From an uncultured bacterium (GTDB lineage Bacteria > Bacteroidota > Ignavibacteria > Kapaibacteriales > UBA4661), in contig CALCNX010000017.1 in assembly GCA_937899715.1 (NCBI GenBank), positions 1 through 29,946 on the forward strand: a DNA stretch of 29,946 nt, given 5' to 3'. Shown piece by piece: positions 1 through 8,701 of this stretch. The position numbers and the translations under genes were made by a program. The first letter of the stretch is position 1. Each line of letters starts with the position of its first letter. The notes beneath the pieces were generated by a model. That model saw only the letters and a list, made by a program, of their open reading frames with translations. It did not search any database and was not told where the DNA came from.

Positions 1-35
1 AGTGACTGGAGTTCAGACGTGTGCTCTTCCGATCT
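1..35. other. Illumina TruSeq read-2 adapter remnant
   Basis: The first 35 bases match the Illumina TruSeq index/read-2 adapter and end in the characteristic GCTCTTCCGATCT. This is a synthetic library sequence left at a contig end, not genomic DNA. It means the true sequence starts no earlier than base 36, and it reduces trust in the adjoining high-GC segment. Confidence 0.97.
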
Positions 36-645
36 AGCCATTGGGGATGCGCTTGCGCACCCGGTAGACCACCGCGACCTCGGCGCGCTCGCCGCGAGCG
101 ACCTGCGGCGCCGGCACGTCGGCGGACACCACCTCCAGGAAATCGCCGATGCGCGCCCCCAGCGGCTGCGCGCCGCTCAGCGGTGATTCACTGAGGTTGC
201 CGGCGATGCGCTTGGCGAAGTTCTGCGGAATCGCGCTGTCGTCGAGCCAGGCGGACAGGCGGCTGGCCAGCTGCGGCTCGACCTGCGGGCGCTCGCCGGC
301 CAGATCGTGCTCCTCGGAGGCGTCGCTCTGGAGATCGTAGAGCTCGGTGGTTCCGTCGGGAATCAGGTTCTGGATGAAGTGCCAGCGACCCGTGACCAGC
401 GCTTTGCGAACCGTGGGCCCCTCGTACATGACCTCCTGGAAGACGCGGTAGGGTGGCACCGCCGGGCGCGAGTCGGGCGTCAGCAGCGGCACCAGCGCCG
501 GCTCCACCACCGGCACCTGGCTGAACTGCAGCAGCGCCGGCATCTGCCGGGGGGGCAACGCGGGAATCAGAGCGGGGGCAAGGTACAGAATCAGCGACGG
601 CGGCAGCGCCGCGTCGGACGGCCCAGCCCGCGGCGGTTCCTTCAT
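36..645 (-). CDS. Sulfatase-like C-terminal fragment (partial, high GC)
   Basis: This minus-strand frame has no stop before the adapter, so the C-terminus is missing. Nearly all third codon positions are G or C, as expected of coding sequence from a high-GC genome and unlike the rest of the window. The stretch with VRKALVTGRWHFI followed by TELYDLQSDASEEHDL resembles the C-terminal part of arylsulfatase/alkaline-phosphatase-superfamily enzymes, where a trimmed strand precedes a 'LYDL..D..E..DLA' motif. The catalytic Cys/Ser-x-Pro-x-Arg region would lie further N-terminal and is absent. The proline- and leucine-rich segment before it is less recognisable. The upstream boundary at 645 is only the first usable methionine; the real protein probably extended further but was cut at a junction near 650. 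Probably contaminant DNA. Confidence 0.45.
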
Positions 646-654
646 TGATCCAGC

Positions 655-910
655 CCGCATCGACGGCCAGCAGCGCGATTACTAACTGATCGATTTTTCT
701 AGCCCGCTGCGCGGCCCCTTGCGCCTTCGGGTTTACGTTTCTGGCCTCGGCTTCATCGCGTTCCTTCTCCAACTGAAGCTGAAGTAATTCGCGGCGTTGC
801 GCCGATTCCTGCATTCCTTCAAGGTCCATCCATGCCGGTCGGATGTGGTCGAACGGATAGTCGAATGGCGCAGGGTCGGAACCCTTTGCTTTGCGGTCTC
901 GTGTTGGCAT
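655..910 (-). CDS. Small hypothetical protein, N-terminal part (high GC)
   Basis: The frame opens with ATG at 910 and reads a plausible charged, helical N-terminus (MPTRDRKAKGSDPAPFDYPF, then a coiled segment rich in Q, L, E and R) of about 85 residues. It lies 94 bp downstream of the integrase stop on the same strand, a position where phage or island accessory genes are common. The frame stays open past 655 to 188, but there it runs out of frame with the sulfatase-like reading and its composition becomes that of a shadow frame (Ala/Gly/Arg-rich), so the real coding part seems to end at a junction near 650. No family recognised. Probably the same foreign segment as the integrase half. Confidence 0.35.
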
Positions 911-1003
911 TGCGGCCTTCTCCGCGCCTTCATAGGTCGCCTGGGAAGCGCGGTGAAGGTATCCGCGCTTGTCGCCCCGTCGGGCTATCCCAAGCGGAAA
1001 CGG

Positions 1004-2266
1004 TCAGGCTTTGGAGCGGATCGCCACCACAGACGCACCGACGCGCAGCGCGTCCAGGTAGTCCGCCCATGCCTGCATCATCTTGCGGCGCTCGTCCATG
1101 TAAGCAGCGCGGTTGTAGGCCGCGCGCACCTGGTCTTTTTCGGCGTGCGATAGCTGGCGCTCGATCACATCAGGACCGAAGCCCATTTCATTCAGCCGGG
1201 TGGAGGCGAGCGCCCGGAAACCGTGGTGGGTCATTTCGTCCATGGTGTAGCCCATGCGGCGAAGCGCAGCGTTGATGGTGTTCTCGCTGATCGGGCGTTC
1301 GGACGTGCGCAGGCTCGGGAAAAGCAGCGCGCGCCGGCCGGTGAGCGCGTGCAGCTCGCGCAGGATCACAACGGCTTGAGCGCACAGGGGCACGATGTGC
1401 GGCGGCGTGGTGGGGTCATCGCGGTCTTTGCGGGTCAGCTTTCGGCGTTGGGGCGGAATGGTCCACACGGCGCCGTCCAGGTCGAATTCACACCACTGCG
1501 CCCCGCGCAGTTCTTCCGGGCGAACGAACACCAGCGGCGCTAGCTTGAGCGCGCACAGGGTCACGAACTGGCCGGTGTAGCCGTGAATCGCGCGCATCAG
1601 TGCGCCGACGGCTACCGGGTCAGTGATCGCCGATCGATGCTTGACCTTCACCGGCTGCAACACGTCGCTATCCAGGTCTGCGGCCGGGTTGCGTTCGCAG
1701 CGCTTCGTCCCTACGGCATACCTGAAAACCTTGTTGAAGCGCTGCAACAGCCGGTCGACATTGCGCGCCTCGACGTCGACAATGTAGACAAACTTGATTT
1801 CACTGCCTTTTTTGCGGGCATCATATGTCAGATTTTGTGGCTTTCCGAGCGTGTATCCTTGTGCTTTCTTTGCTTGCAAAGCAGCCTTCGTGCGATACGA
1901 TATAAGCTCGCGTTCATGTTGCGCCAGAACAGCAAAAATACCGATAGTCATCGTGTTTGCGTCCGGCATATCTGCACAAATGAAATCTACCTTCGCATCG
2001 CGCAGAGCAAAAATGAAGGACACATTTCTGCTCAGTCGATCAAGTTTAGCAATCACAAGTGTTGCGCTATCGTTCTTTGCATGAAGTATTGCCTTGTCCA
2101 GTTCAGCCCGATTATTCTTGCTGCCACTTTCAATCTCAGTGTATTCTGCGATAATGGGAGCGTTTCCAAGAAATCGCTGAATTGCCTCACGCTGCGCTTC
2201 TAAGCCCAAACCGGAGAAGCCTTGCTTGATAGTCGAAACACGGTAATATGCGACGTAATTTTTCAT
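1004..2266 (-). CDS. Serine recombinase N-terminus fused to tyrosine integrase C-terminus (likely chimeric)
   Basis: The 420-residue frame holds parts of two unrelated recombinases. Residues 1 to about 155 are a resolvase/invertase catalytic domain: YYRVS with nucleophile Ser11 and Arg9, AKLDRLSR with Arg77 and Arg80, then LAQHERELISYRTKAAL and the GKPQNL linker; the usual HTH that should follow is missing. Residues from about 165 onward are the C-terminal catalytic domain of a P4/CP4-type tyrosine integrase: VRPEELR (box I Arg), THHGFRA (H-x-x-R), LSHAEKD and AAYNRAAYMDERRKMM with the nucleophilic Tyr. Its N-terminal arm and core-binding domains are missing. Base composition changes from GC-rich (integrase half) to AT-richer (resolvase half) at the join. 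Seen: one open frame, same strand. Inferred: an in-frame chimera of two molecules; a natural fusion would be without precedent known to me. Confidence 0.6.
   Translation of the reverse strand: MKNYVAYYRVSTIKQGFSGLGLEAQREAIQRFLGNAPIIAEYTEIESGSKNNRAELDKAILHAKNDSATLVIAKLDRLSRNVSFIFALRDAKVDFICADMPDANTMTIGIFAVLAQHERELISYRTKAALQAKKAQGYTLGKPQNLTYDARKKGSEIKFVYIVDVEARNVDRLLQRFNKVFRYAVGTKRCERNPAADLDSDVLQPVKVKHRSAITDPVAVGALMRAIHGYTGQFVTLCALKLAPLVFVRPEELRGAQWCEFDLDGAVWTIPPQRRKLTRKDRDDPTTPPHIVPLCAQAVVILRELHALTGRRALLFPSLRTSERPISENTINAALRRMGYTMDEMTHHGFRALASTRLNEMGFGPDVIERQLSHAEKDQVRAAYNRAAYMDERRKMMQAWADYLDALRVGASVVAIRSKA
1775..1800. other. Composition and domain junction, probable chimeric join
   Basis: Left of this point the sequence is GC-rich and encodes tyrosine-integrase residues; right of it the sequence is AT-richer and encodes a serine-recombinase catalytic domain. 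The exact base cannot be fixed without the parental sequences. I place it between the resolvase DARKKGSEI region and the integrase VEARNVDRLLQRF region. Confidence 0.6.
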
Positions 2267-2618
2267 AGCCCAATACTAAAAGAATGAACGACAAAGCTGC
2301 CTGACGCTGATGACCTTACAGTATTAAAAAGTCGTGCAATCATCAATGCAGTGTAAATATTGTAATACAACAAGCGCCGCAGCACCACGATAACGTCGAG
2401 ACAATAATTAAATACAGGAGCTTTGAGGGTATGATATTCCAAAGCCCCATCAATTTTCAATCATGTAGCGTTATGGCGACAGTACCAAAAATCACGATGA
2501 AAAATACACATGAAATCGCTGTATTGCAAATGGCATCGAATCAGCAATGTATGAGTATGGGTGTTTTTCTGCTTGTTGCTCTCTCTCGCTCTTTGATACA
2601 TTTTTATTAGGACAAACA
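2267..2618. other. Divergent intergenic region between recombinase and primase-helicase
   Basis: This 352-bp AT-rich spacer separates two divergently transcribed mobile-element genes and so should hold both promoters, perhaps also a resolution site or an origin. A short perfect palindrome TTGTAATACAA lies at 2360-2370. No iteron array and no convincing -33/-7 pair were seen. The end of the spacer carries the Shine-Dalgarno AGGA (2609-2612) for the primase gene. Confidence 0.35.
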
Positions 2619-5600
2619 ATGAACAATACATCTACTGGACGTGTTCAAAACACTTGCCAGACCCCCTTGCTATCGAAAAACACAGGCAGTCCCACGCCAG
2701 CCATCCTTCAACACACTGTACTCTGTTCAGTAATGACGGCTGCCATAGCATACCCTGGAATAGGCGCAGACAAGAAGAAAGAGATTGCTCAATTAGCAGC
2801 TCACAAATTGACGAACGCTGCTCAAACAGTCAGTTCGCTCATATATAAAATTATTCACAAAGGGTACGGCTTCTGCGTACAATTACGTGACGATAAGCAA
2901 GGCCGGGGGCGACGAAAGACAAATTTTTCTCAATCCAACTATATTGCACTAGATTTTGACAATGGGTTTACTTTAGAGGATGCCTACAACGACACGTTCT
3001 TTCAACAACACGCTACGTTCCTCTATACCACCGTTTCCCACACACCCGGAAATCATCGTTTTCGTGTTGTATTCTGCCTGAAATCGCCGATTAAAAAAGT
3101 CCGAGATTATGAGGCTGTCGTAGCACACTTGTTACACAAATTTCCCCTAGCTGATAAATCCCCTAACGATGCTACTCGCTTTTGGCTCGGAGCAAAGGAT
3201 TGCCACGTGCATTTCTTCAACAATATACTGGATGTTTCCAAACTCAATCTGCCAGCGTCTATTAGCAACGGAAGACTTGCACTAAGCTCAAAACCATCTC
3301 TTTCCTCGCAAGCTGCTTCTACACATACCACTGTCAATGGTGCATCACCACAAATTCACTATCGGCAGCGCGGTAAAGCAATAACGCCTGCCGAAGCCGA
3401 AGCATTATTGAAATATATTCCCCAAAAAACGGACTACGAGAAATGGCGTAATATCGGGTTTGCAGTTGGCTCCGAGTTTGACGAACAAATAGCTACTCAA
3501 CTTATCGAGGGCTGGAGCCCCGGAAACGATGATCACTACAAAGAGATTATTCGTCGCGCAGACGCATCATATCCATATGCTGGAAAACGATGCACCATCG
3601 CTACATTGTACCACTACGCAAAGCAGTATGGAGCAGTTATCAAGCGCCACGTAACAAAGCGTACCCACGATATTATTTACGACGACCGATTCCCGATAAA
3701 AAGATATATTAGTGAGGTAGAAGATGAAGTATTTCAATGTATTACACAGCATCCACGTTCAATTATTGCCTCACGAATGGGAAATGGCAAAAGCACATTT
3801 ATTAACTATCTCCACACCAAAGGAAGCGTTCTAGTGCTTTCGCCCACTGTTCCGCTCACAGAGCAGCAAGGCATTAAGTTTGATTTAAAAGAAGTAGATG
3901 CTATAACAGGCAAAACAGACGCTGAAACAGTACAGAAAGTGATAGCCAGTGGAACATTCATCTGCACCACGTTTGATATGTTTGTGCATCATAAAATTGA
4001 CCTTAGCCGGTTTGATTTCGTCGTTATTGATGAAATTCATACGCTCCAAAATATCTATTCCTACCGCAGAAAAGCGTGTACCGGTGTTCTAATGAAGATA
4101 GAGCAAGCAAAGTGTGTGATTGGCTTGACAGGCTCTCTGACGGACAATCTTTTCCGAGAGTTTGGTTTCCACATCATTGGTGTTGATGACCAACGTACAG
4201 ACACCATCAATATTAATGTCGGCGAGTATGAGATAGACAAAACGGTAAAATTCAAAGATGCTCGGACACAGTTCATTGTCTCGCTCTTGGAGTCCCATTC
4301 ATTTTCGGATCAGAGAGTGATTTTGCGCATCAATGATAAGAATGTCATTGATGTCGTTACGAAAATCTTGTCGTCACGCGGGATTTTACGTCTGGAGGAA
4401 ATTGGAATCATCACCAGTGACTCGAAAGCAACAAGTGACACATACCAGCAAATCATTGAGAATAATACGATTCCCCCGGAGATCAAGCTTGTCCTCTGTA
4501 CATCAGTTCTAGACGTTGGTATTGACATCTTGGATAAAGAATCTTTCCGCCTCATCATGATTGATCCTGAATCACCTGAAACTATCATTCAATTTGCTCA
4601 TCGGTGCCGAGAAGCAATCAATCCGATTCTTGAATGTTACCACTATCATCGTCCGATTCAGAAAAAAGAGCCGCTAGACCTTGAGCCGGTAGAAGTCTTT
4701 CGCAAGCAGCGTGATCTTCTGAATTTGGAATGTCAAAAGCTCAATATGTATCGGCAAGAACCTGAATATCTTGATTCACTTTCTTTCGTGAGTCGGGAAT
4801 CTCTTTACGAACAGTCCAAGGAATGTATTTGGTATAATAAAAAAGAGCAGTCTCACGAGATAAATCAAGCGTATCTGCTGAATAAAGCTCATGAGCGAGG
4901 ATTAAAATGGGTTATGCACAATCCCCAAAACTGCTACGCCTTCATGCAGAAAATTTTCCCGTACTGCAAAGTCACATACCAAGCCGCTACTCCGCAGACG
5001 GTGAATGTAGTTGGATGCGATATTCAAGAAAAGTACACGGAAATTAAAGATGCAAAAAAATCCGTCGTTACCACACTGTACACCATCTTCAAAGAGAATC
5101 CGATTAATTTTCTCCTTGCCGTGAGTAAACACAACGAACTCTCACCAATACTGGCAAAGAGAATTGACGAGTATGTCAGTAAAAGTAAAAAGAAGCAACC
5201 CACGAAACCCATTCCAGCTCTTAAAAAACAATTGCTCATCCCCAAACAGCACAAACAACAAGAACAGCAGATAAGAGCAAAACAATCACAACGACTTGTC
5301 CCATCTATACAAGCGTCCGATGTGAATGATATTTTTGACTATGATATTTTTGACTCGAAAATATTACGGAATAGCATCCACAAGATACTACTGGAGATTA
5401 AGCAGTGGCAAGATGATGCACAGACGAGCGAGAATGTACATCTCTCTGGCAGTGGAATACCAGAATGGATTGAGGAAATGGTAAATAAACACGGAACGAA
5501 AACAGAAATTTTCACAACCTCTTCGGCGCGAACTATTGTCACGAGATATATGGAACTTATCCAGATTTGCATTCCTGGCAGTGACGCTGTACGTCTCGTG

Positions 5601-6086
5601 GAAGAATGCCAATCAAATGAAAAATGGTATAACCTACTCAACGAGTTCCGGCACCATCAGCTATTATGGATGCACGAAAAGCACCCCCAAATTTTCAAAA
5701 TTCGCCAGAATGCACGAAGTGACAAGGAAGTAAAAGCTGATACTTGCATTTGGCGAGAATTGACTGCGACAAAAAATTCATTTGAGAAGGAAGAACTGTA
5801 TCAGACAGTCAGTGAAATAATTGCTCCGTTTGGATTGAAAGAATCAAGGCGGAATATCGCAAAACTCGTCGAAATACTATTTTCCTGTAAAAAAGAGCGA
5901 CCGAGAACCGAAGTGGGGAAGCGCATATCGAAAATAATCATTGGTGAGGAACGGTGCTTAAACGATGTGCTTGAGGATTACGGTATCAATAGCAAGGAAT
6001 ATTTCAAGGTCTTTGACAAAAAGGCTCGTTCAAGCAGTAACGATATACTTGCAGTGTATTCCCCTAAGAAAAAAAGGCTGTTCTGA
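2619..6086 (+). CDS. Primase / PriCT_2 / SF2 helicase fusion replication protein
   Basis: Residues about 80-215 resemble an archaeo-eukaryotic-type primase/polymerase: YIALDFDN supplies the acidic metal-binding pair near 112-114, then TTVSHTPGNHRFRVVF and DATRFWLGAKD. Residues about 255-335 fit the PriCT_2 helical domain that follows such primases (AEALLKYIPQ, WRNIGFAVG, CTIATLYHYAKQYG). Next is a superfamily 2 helicase core: Walker A-like RMGNGKST near 385-393, LSPTVPLTEQQ (Ia), VVIDEIHTL (II) near 468-475, LTGSLTD (III), CTSVLDVGIDI (V) near 626, and QFAHRCRE (VI) near 658. This resembles the origin-binding/UL9-like helicase group. The remaining ~490 residues are unrecognised, with a Lys/Gln-rich linker near 860-890. 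I chose ATG 2619 over 2547 because AGGA lies six bases upstream. The role is probably initiation and unwinding for a plasmid or integrated element. The family assignment is my own motif reading. Confidence 0.75.
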   Translation: MNNTSTGRVQNTCQTPLLSKNTGSPTPAILQHTVLCSVMTAAIAYPGIGADKKKEIAQLAAHKLTNAAQTVSSLIYKIIHKGYGFCVQLRDDKQGRGRRKTNFSQSNYIALDFDNGFTLEDAYNDTFFQQHATFLYTTVSHTPGNHRFRVVFCLKSPIKKVRDYEAVVAHLLHKFPLADKSPNDATRFWLGAKDCHVHFFNNILDVSKLNLPASISNGRLALSSKPSLSSQAASTHTTVNGASPQIHYRQRGKAITPAEAEALLKYIPQKTDYEKWRNIGFAVGSEFDEQIATQLIEGWSPGNDDHYKEIIRRADASYPYAGKRCTIATLYHYAKQYGAVIKRHVTKRTHDIIYDDRFPIKRYISEVEDEVFQCITQHPRSIIASRMGNGKSTFINYLHTKGSVLVLSPTVPLTEQQGIKFDLKEVDAITGKTDAETVQKVIASGTFICTTFDMFVHHKIDLSRFDFVVIDEIHTLQNIYSYRRKACTGVLMKIEQAKCVIGLTGSLTDNLFREFGFHIIGVDDQRTDTININVGEYEIDKTVKFKDARTQFIVSLLESHSFSDQRVILRINDKNVIDVVTKILSSRGILRLEEIGIITSDSKATSDTYQQIIENNTIPPEIKLVLCTSVLDVGIDILDKESFRLIMIDPESPETIIQFAHRCREAINPILECYHYHRPIQKKEPLDLEPVEVFRKQRDLLNLECQKLNMYRQEPEYLDSLSFVSRESLYEQSKECIWYNKKEQSHEINQAYLLNKAHERGLKWVMHNPQNCYAFMQKIFPYCKVTYQAATPQTVNVVGCDIQEKYTEIKDAKKSVVTTLYTIFKENPINFLLAVSKHNELSPILAKRIDEYVSKSKKKQPTKPIPALKKQLLIPKQHKQQEQQIRAKQSQRLVPSIQASDVNDIFDYDIFDSKILRNSIHKILLEIKQWQDDAQTSENVHLSGSGIPEWIEEMVNKHGTKTEIFTTSSARTIVTRYMELIQICIPGSDAVRLVEECQSNEKWYNLLNEFRHHQLLWMHEKHPQIFKIRQNARSDKEVKADTCIWRELTATKNSFEKEELYQTVSEIIAPFGLKESRRNIAKLVEILFSCKKERPRTEVGKRISKIIIGEERCLNDVLEDYGINSKEYFKVFDKKARSSSNDILAVYSPKKKRLF

Positions 6087-6103
6087 AATTGATAGCAGAA
6101 GGT

Positions 6104-6124
6104 TCACACAGGGACACTGTGTGA
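6104..6124 (+). terminator. Hairpin after primase-helicase gene
   Basis: A perfect 8-bp stem TCACACAG/CTGTGTGA with a 5-nt loop lies 18 bp past the stop codon and is followed by AT-rich sequence, but not by a clean T tract. It may be a weak terminator or a 3'-end stabiliser. Confidence 0.45.
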
Positions 6125-6287
6125 GCATAAATATTATTATATTCTATCCGTGCGCTCGCTGTCCATTGCAATCTTTGCAGTCGTTGACCGAGCAAAACTG
6201 CCCCATCACTTCTAGGCGCTCCGCATGACATCATTCGTAAACATCTGCATAGCCGATGCAACCAAGCACAGCACGGAACTTCGACCA

Positions 6288-8342
6288 ATGCGCAATAAGA
6301 GAATAGACTGTATCTTTTTCGCATGGGCAGGAGTTGTGCTGAGTTTGGTTGCATTCGCTATACCGATGAATGCTCAAATGCGACCGCAAGAACAACAAGC
6401 GCATTTTTTGGATTCGGTGTTAGGCAAATACTACGAGATGCCCCTCTCAATGCCACTAGCTGACTTCAAAGAGTTTGCACACGAAGCGGTACGTGTCGGG
6501 GCTGCGACGAAAAATATGCGTCTGGAAGCACGTGGATTGCAACGTCTTTCGCAGGTGTTTACTATTGTTCTCAATCAGACCGATAGCGCTCTCATCTGTG
6601 GCTTACAAGCAATACGAATTGCTCGTGCTACACATGATAGCTTGCTTTTGGCATCAGCACTCCTGACGACATCTCTCACCTATCTTGACAACTTTAATAA
6701 TTTCCATCAAGCTGAAGAATATGCGCTTGAATGTGTTCGCATCTCCGAGCGCATAGGACAGATGCCGCTTTTAGGCTTTGCACTCAATATTATTGGCGAT
6801 GTCTATCTGCGGCTGGGCAATTCTACTGAAGCATCAAAGTTCTGTCGTCGATCCTTAGATGTGCGCCAAGCCTGCGGTGATAATCCTACCAACATCGCAT
6901 GGTCGCTACACAATGTTGGTCTGGTGGAACAATCGCTCGGAAATATAGATACTGCAATTATGTATCATCGGCGCTCTCTGGGTCTTTGGCAGGCTGCCAA
7001 AGACAAGCACGGGATACCGCAAGCGTTAAAAAATCTTGGCGTGGCATACAGTCTCAAAGGTAATCATGCAGAAGCAATTATCTTCTTTCGCCAATCCTTA
7101 GAATTGCGGCAAGCAATTAGCACCGCAAGCCATTTTCTTCCTCCTCTATTGACGCTCATGGCAAGAGAAGAGCGTATTGTGGGACGTTTTACGGCATCAT
7201 GTCATTATGCTGAGGAAGCCTTGCACATTGCCGAACAAGGAAAAATGCAACAATCTATGGCGTTAGCTTGTCGTGAATTGGCACTTACGCAAAAGGCGAT
7301 GGGAAACTTTGAAGTGGCGCTAGGGTGGCAGGAGCAATCTAACACATTGAACGATTCCGCAGCTCAACAAACCATGCAACGTGCTGTTACAGAAATGAGC
7401 GTTCGCTTTCGTATTGAGGACGAAGCTGCGCGGCAAGCAACGCAAATTCAGATTTTGGAGCAGAGTAATCAGATAGCAGAACTTCGTTTGCAGCAAGAGC
7501 AGCAAACACGAGCGTTGGCACTTATGGGGGGCGCGGCAACAGTAATTGGCGCTGGGTTGTTTTTTCAACGCTACCGTTTCCTACAAGAGCTCAAGCGCCG
7601 TGCGGAACAAGAAGCACAGCGAGCGCGGATCTCACGGAATATACACGATGAAGTCGGCGCAGGACTGACGAGTATTTCCCTTTTGAGCGAACTTGCCCGC
7701 CTGAGTTCATCGCCGGAAGCAACAACAGCACATATCATTAAAATTCAAACAACTGCCGTTGGTATTGGCAATGCAATGCGCGAAATTATATGGTCACTCA
7801 ACCCCAAGAATGACATACCGACCGTATTTCTCCCATACCTTCGTGCTTTTGCCGGAGAGTTCCTGAGCAATGCCGGCATCAATTTTCATGCAGACTTTCC
7901 TGATTTTAACGACGCTGAACCTCAGACCAACGTGCCAACGGGATTTCTCGGTCGTATAGTTCCTATTCTTCCTGCCTTTTTGAGACAACTTTTTACCAAG
8001 CCATTCCGAGAGGCTGTGTCCGAGCAAGAGCATCATTTTAAGCTAACCGGAGAAGCCCGCCGCGCCGTATTTTTAGTCGTAAAAGAAGCCTTGAACAATA
8101 CGGTAAAATACGCTTCGGCACGGGAGGTGCGATTTACTGTACGGCTTCAAAGCGATTGCTACGAATTTGTGATTGTGGATAACGGATGCGGCTTTGTGCC
8201 TGAAAATGTGCCGTCTCATGCTCGCATGAACGGTTTAGAGAATATGCGAAAACGCATTGAAGAACTACACGGTACATACCGTCTTGATTCTGCCCCGAAT
8301 CAAGGAACGACAATATACTTCCGCGTACCACTTTCTGCTTGA
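6288..8342 (+). CDS. TPR-containing sensor histidine kinase (NarL-partner type)
   Basis: The 684-residue protein starts with a signal peptide or anchor (ISCIFF-like hydrophobic run ending near PMNAQ); this favours ATG 6288 over the in-frame ATG at 6225. About five to six tetratricopeptide repeats follow (residues ~60-370; e.g. SLHNVGLVEQSLGNIDTAI), then a coiled coil, one transmembrane helix at ~410-428 and a HisKA_3-like dimerisation domain with phosphoacceptor His453 in ISRNIHDEVGAG. The HATPase domain has KEALNN (N box, ~600), DNGCGF (G1, ~631) and GLENMRKR / GTTIYF. An unusual insert of about 40 residues lies between the dimerisation helices and the ATPase domain. The TPRs would face the periplasm and sense a peptide or protein signal (inferred). 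The response regulator at 9275 is the probable partner. Confidence 0.88.
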   Translation: MRNKRIDCIFFAWAGVVLSLVAFAIPMNAQMRPQEQQAHFLDSVLGKYYEMPLSMPLADFKEFAHEAVRVGAATKNMRLEARGLQRLSQVFTIVLNQTDSALICGLQAIRIARATHDSLLLASALLTTSLTYLDNFNNFHQAEEYALECVRISERIGQMPLLGFALNIIGDVYLRLGNSTEASKFCRRSLDVRQACGDNPTNIAWSLHNVGLVEQSLGNIDTAIMYHRRSLGLWQAAKDKHGIPQALKNLGVAYSLKGNHAEAIIFFRQSLELRQAISTASHFLPPLLTLMAREERIVGRFTASCHYAEEALHIAEQGKMQQSMALACRELALTQKAMGNFEVALGWQEQSNTLNDSAAQQTMQRAVTEMSVRFRIEDEAARQATQIQILEQSNQIAELRLQQEQQTRALALMGGAATVIGAGLFFQRYRFLQELKRRAEQEAQRARISRNIHDEVGAGLTSISLLSELARLSSSPEATTAHIIKIQTTAVGIGNAMREIIWSLNPKNDIPTVFLPYLRAFAGEFLSNAGINFHADFPDFNDAEPQTNVPTGFLGRIVPILPAFLRQLFTKPFREAVSEQEHHFKLTGEARRAVFLVVKEALNNTVKYASAREVRFTVRLQSDCYEFVIVDNGCGFVPENVPSHARMNGLENMRKRIEELHGTYRLDSAPNQGTTIYFRVPLSA

Positions 8343-8390
8343 TTGCTCTGCCAATAGGCATATAACTGCTCTTCTCTACGACCTACATTG

Positions 8391-8696
8391 TTAGGCAAAT
8401 TGTAGGGTTGGGTTCTCCGGCATAACCGAAAATGCGTAACCGTAATCAAGAAGAATATCGGTGCAAAGTTCTGCTGTATAGCCTATCAATTCTATTTCGC
8501 GCTCCTCGCGCATTGGTGCGCTCACATTGAGCCAAATATGATTCGGGTCTTCGGGATTGCGTTGCAAATTGATAAACTCAATTTCCGGATATCGTGCTTG
8601 CACGCTGGTCAGGAGTTGTTCTATCAATTCCTTCTGTTTGAAATTAAGGGAAACTCCTTCGGGAGAATATTCTTCGGAAGCGATGTAGTGATTCAT
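8391..8696 (-). CDS. Small HEPN-partner protein, possibly degenerate nucleotidyltransferase
   Basis: This 101-residue protein is encoded 5 bp downstream of the HEPN gene on the same strand and is almost certainly cotranscribed. I chose ATG 8696 because an in-frame start at 8726 would overlap the HEPN gene. No family is recognised with confidence. Its predicted order of elements (helix ELIEQLLTSVQ, strand IEFINLQ, loop, strand HIWLNVSAPM, long helix REEREIELIGYTAELCTDIL, strand YAFSVMP) follows the layout of minimal nucleotidyltransferases, the usual partners of HEPN proteins. However, the GSxxR and DxD catalytic motifs are absent: the corresponding loop reads RNPEDPNH. It may be an inactive antitoxin- or adaptor-like partner. 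That is inference from pattern and context. Confidence 0.7.
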   Translation of the reverse strand: MNHYIASEEYSPEGVSLNFKQKELIEQLLTSVQARYPEIEFINLQRNPEDPNHIWLNVSAPMREEREIELIGYTAELCTDILLDYGYAFSVMPENPTLQFA

Positions 8697-8701
8697 AGAT
8701 G

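Noticed and set aside
188..655. Continuation of the small 910 ORF to a stop at 188
   Set aside because: Its composition below 655 (Ala/Gly/Arg-rich, no motif) is that of a shadow of the sulfatase-like frame.
36..1780. High-GC segment as horizontally acquired DNA of the same organism
   Set aside because: Adapter at its outer end, abrupt composition change inside a gene and truncated genes at both ends make a technical chimera the simpler explanation.
8384..8400. GTTAGGC words after two genes (8388 and near 14484), resembling an integron attC core in an array of single genes
   Set aside because: No matching RYYYAAC partner at attC distance, no imperfect palindrome typical of attC, and most other spacers lack the word. 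The cassette-array idea is not supported.
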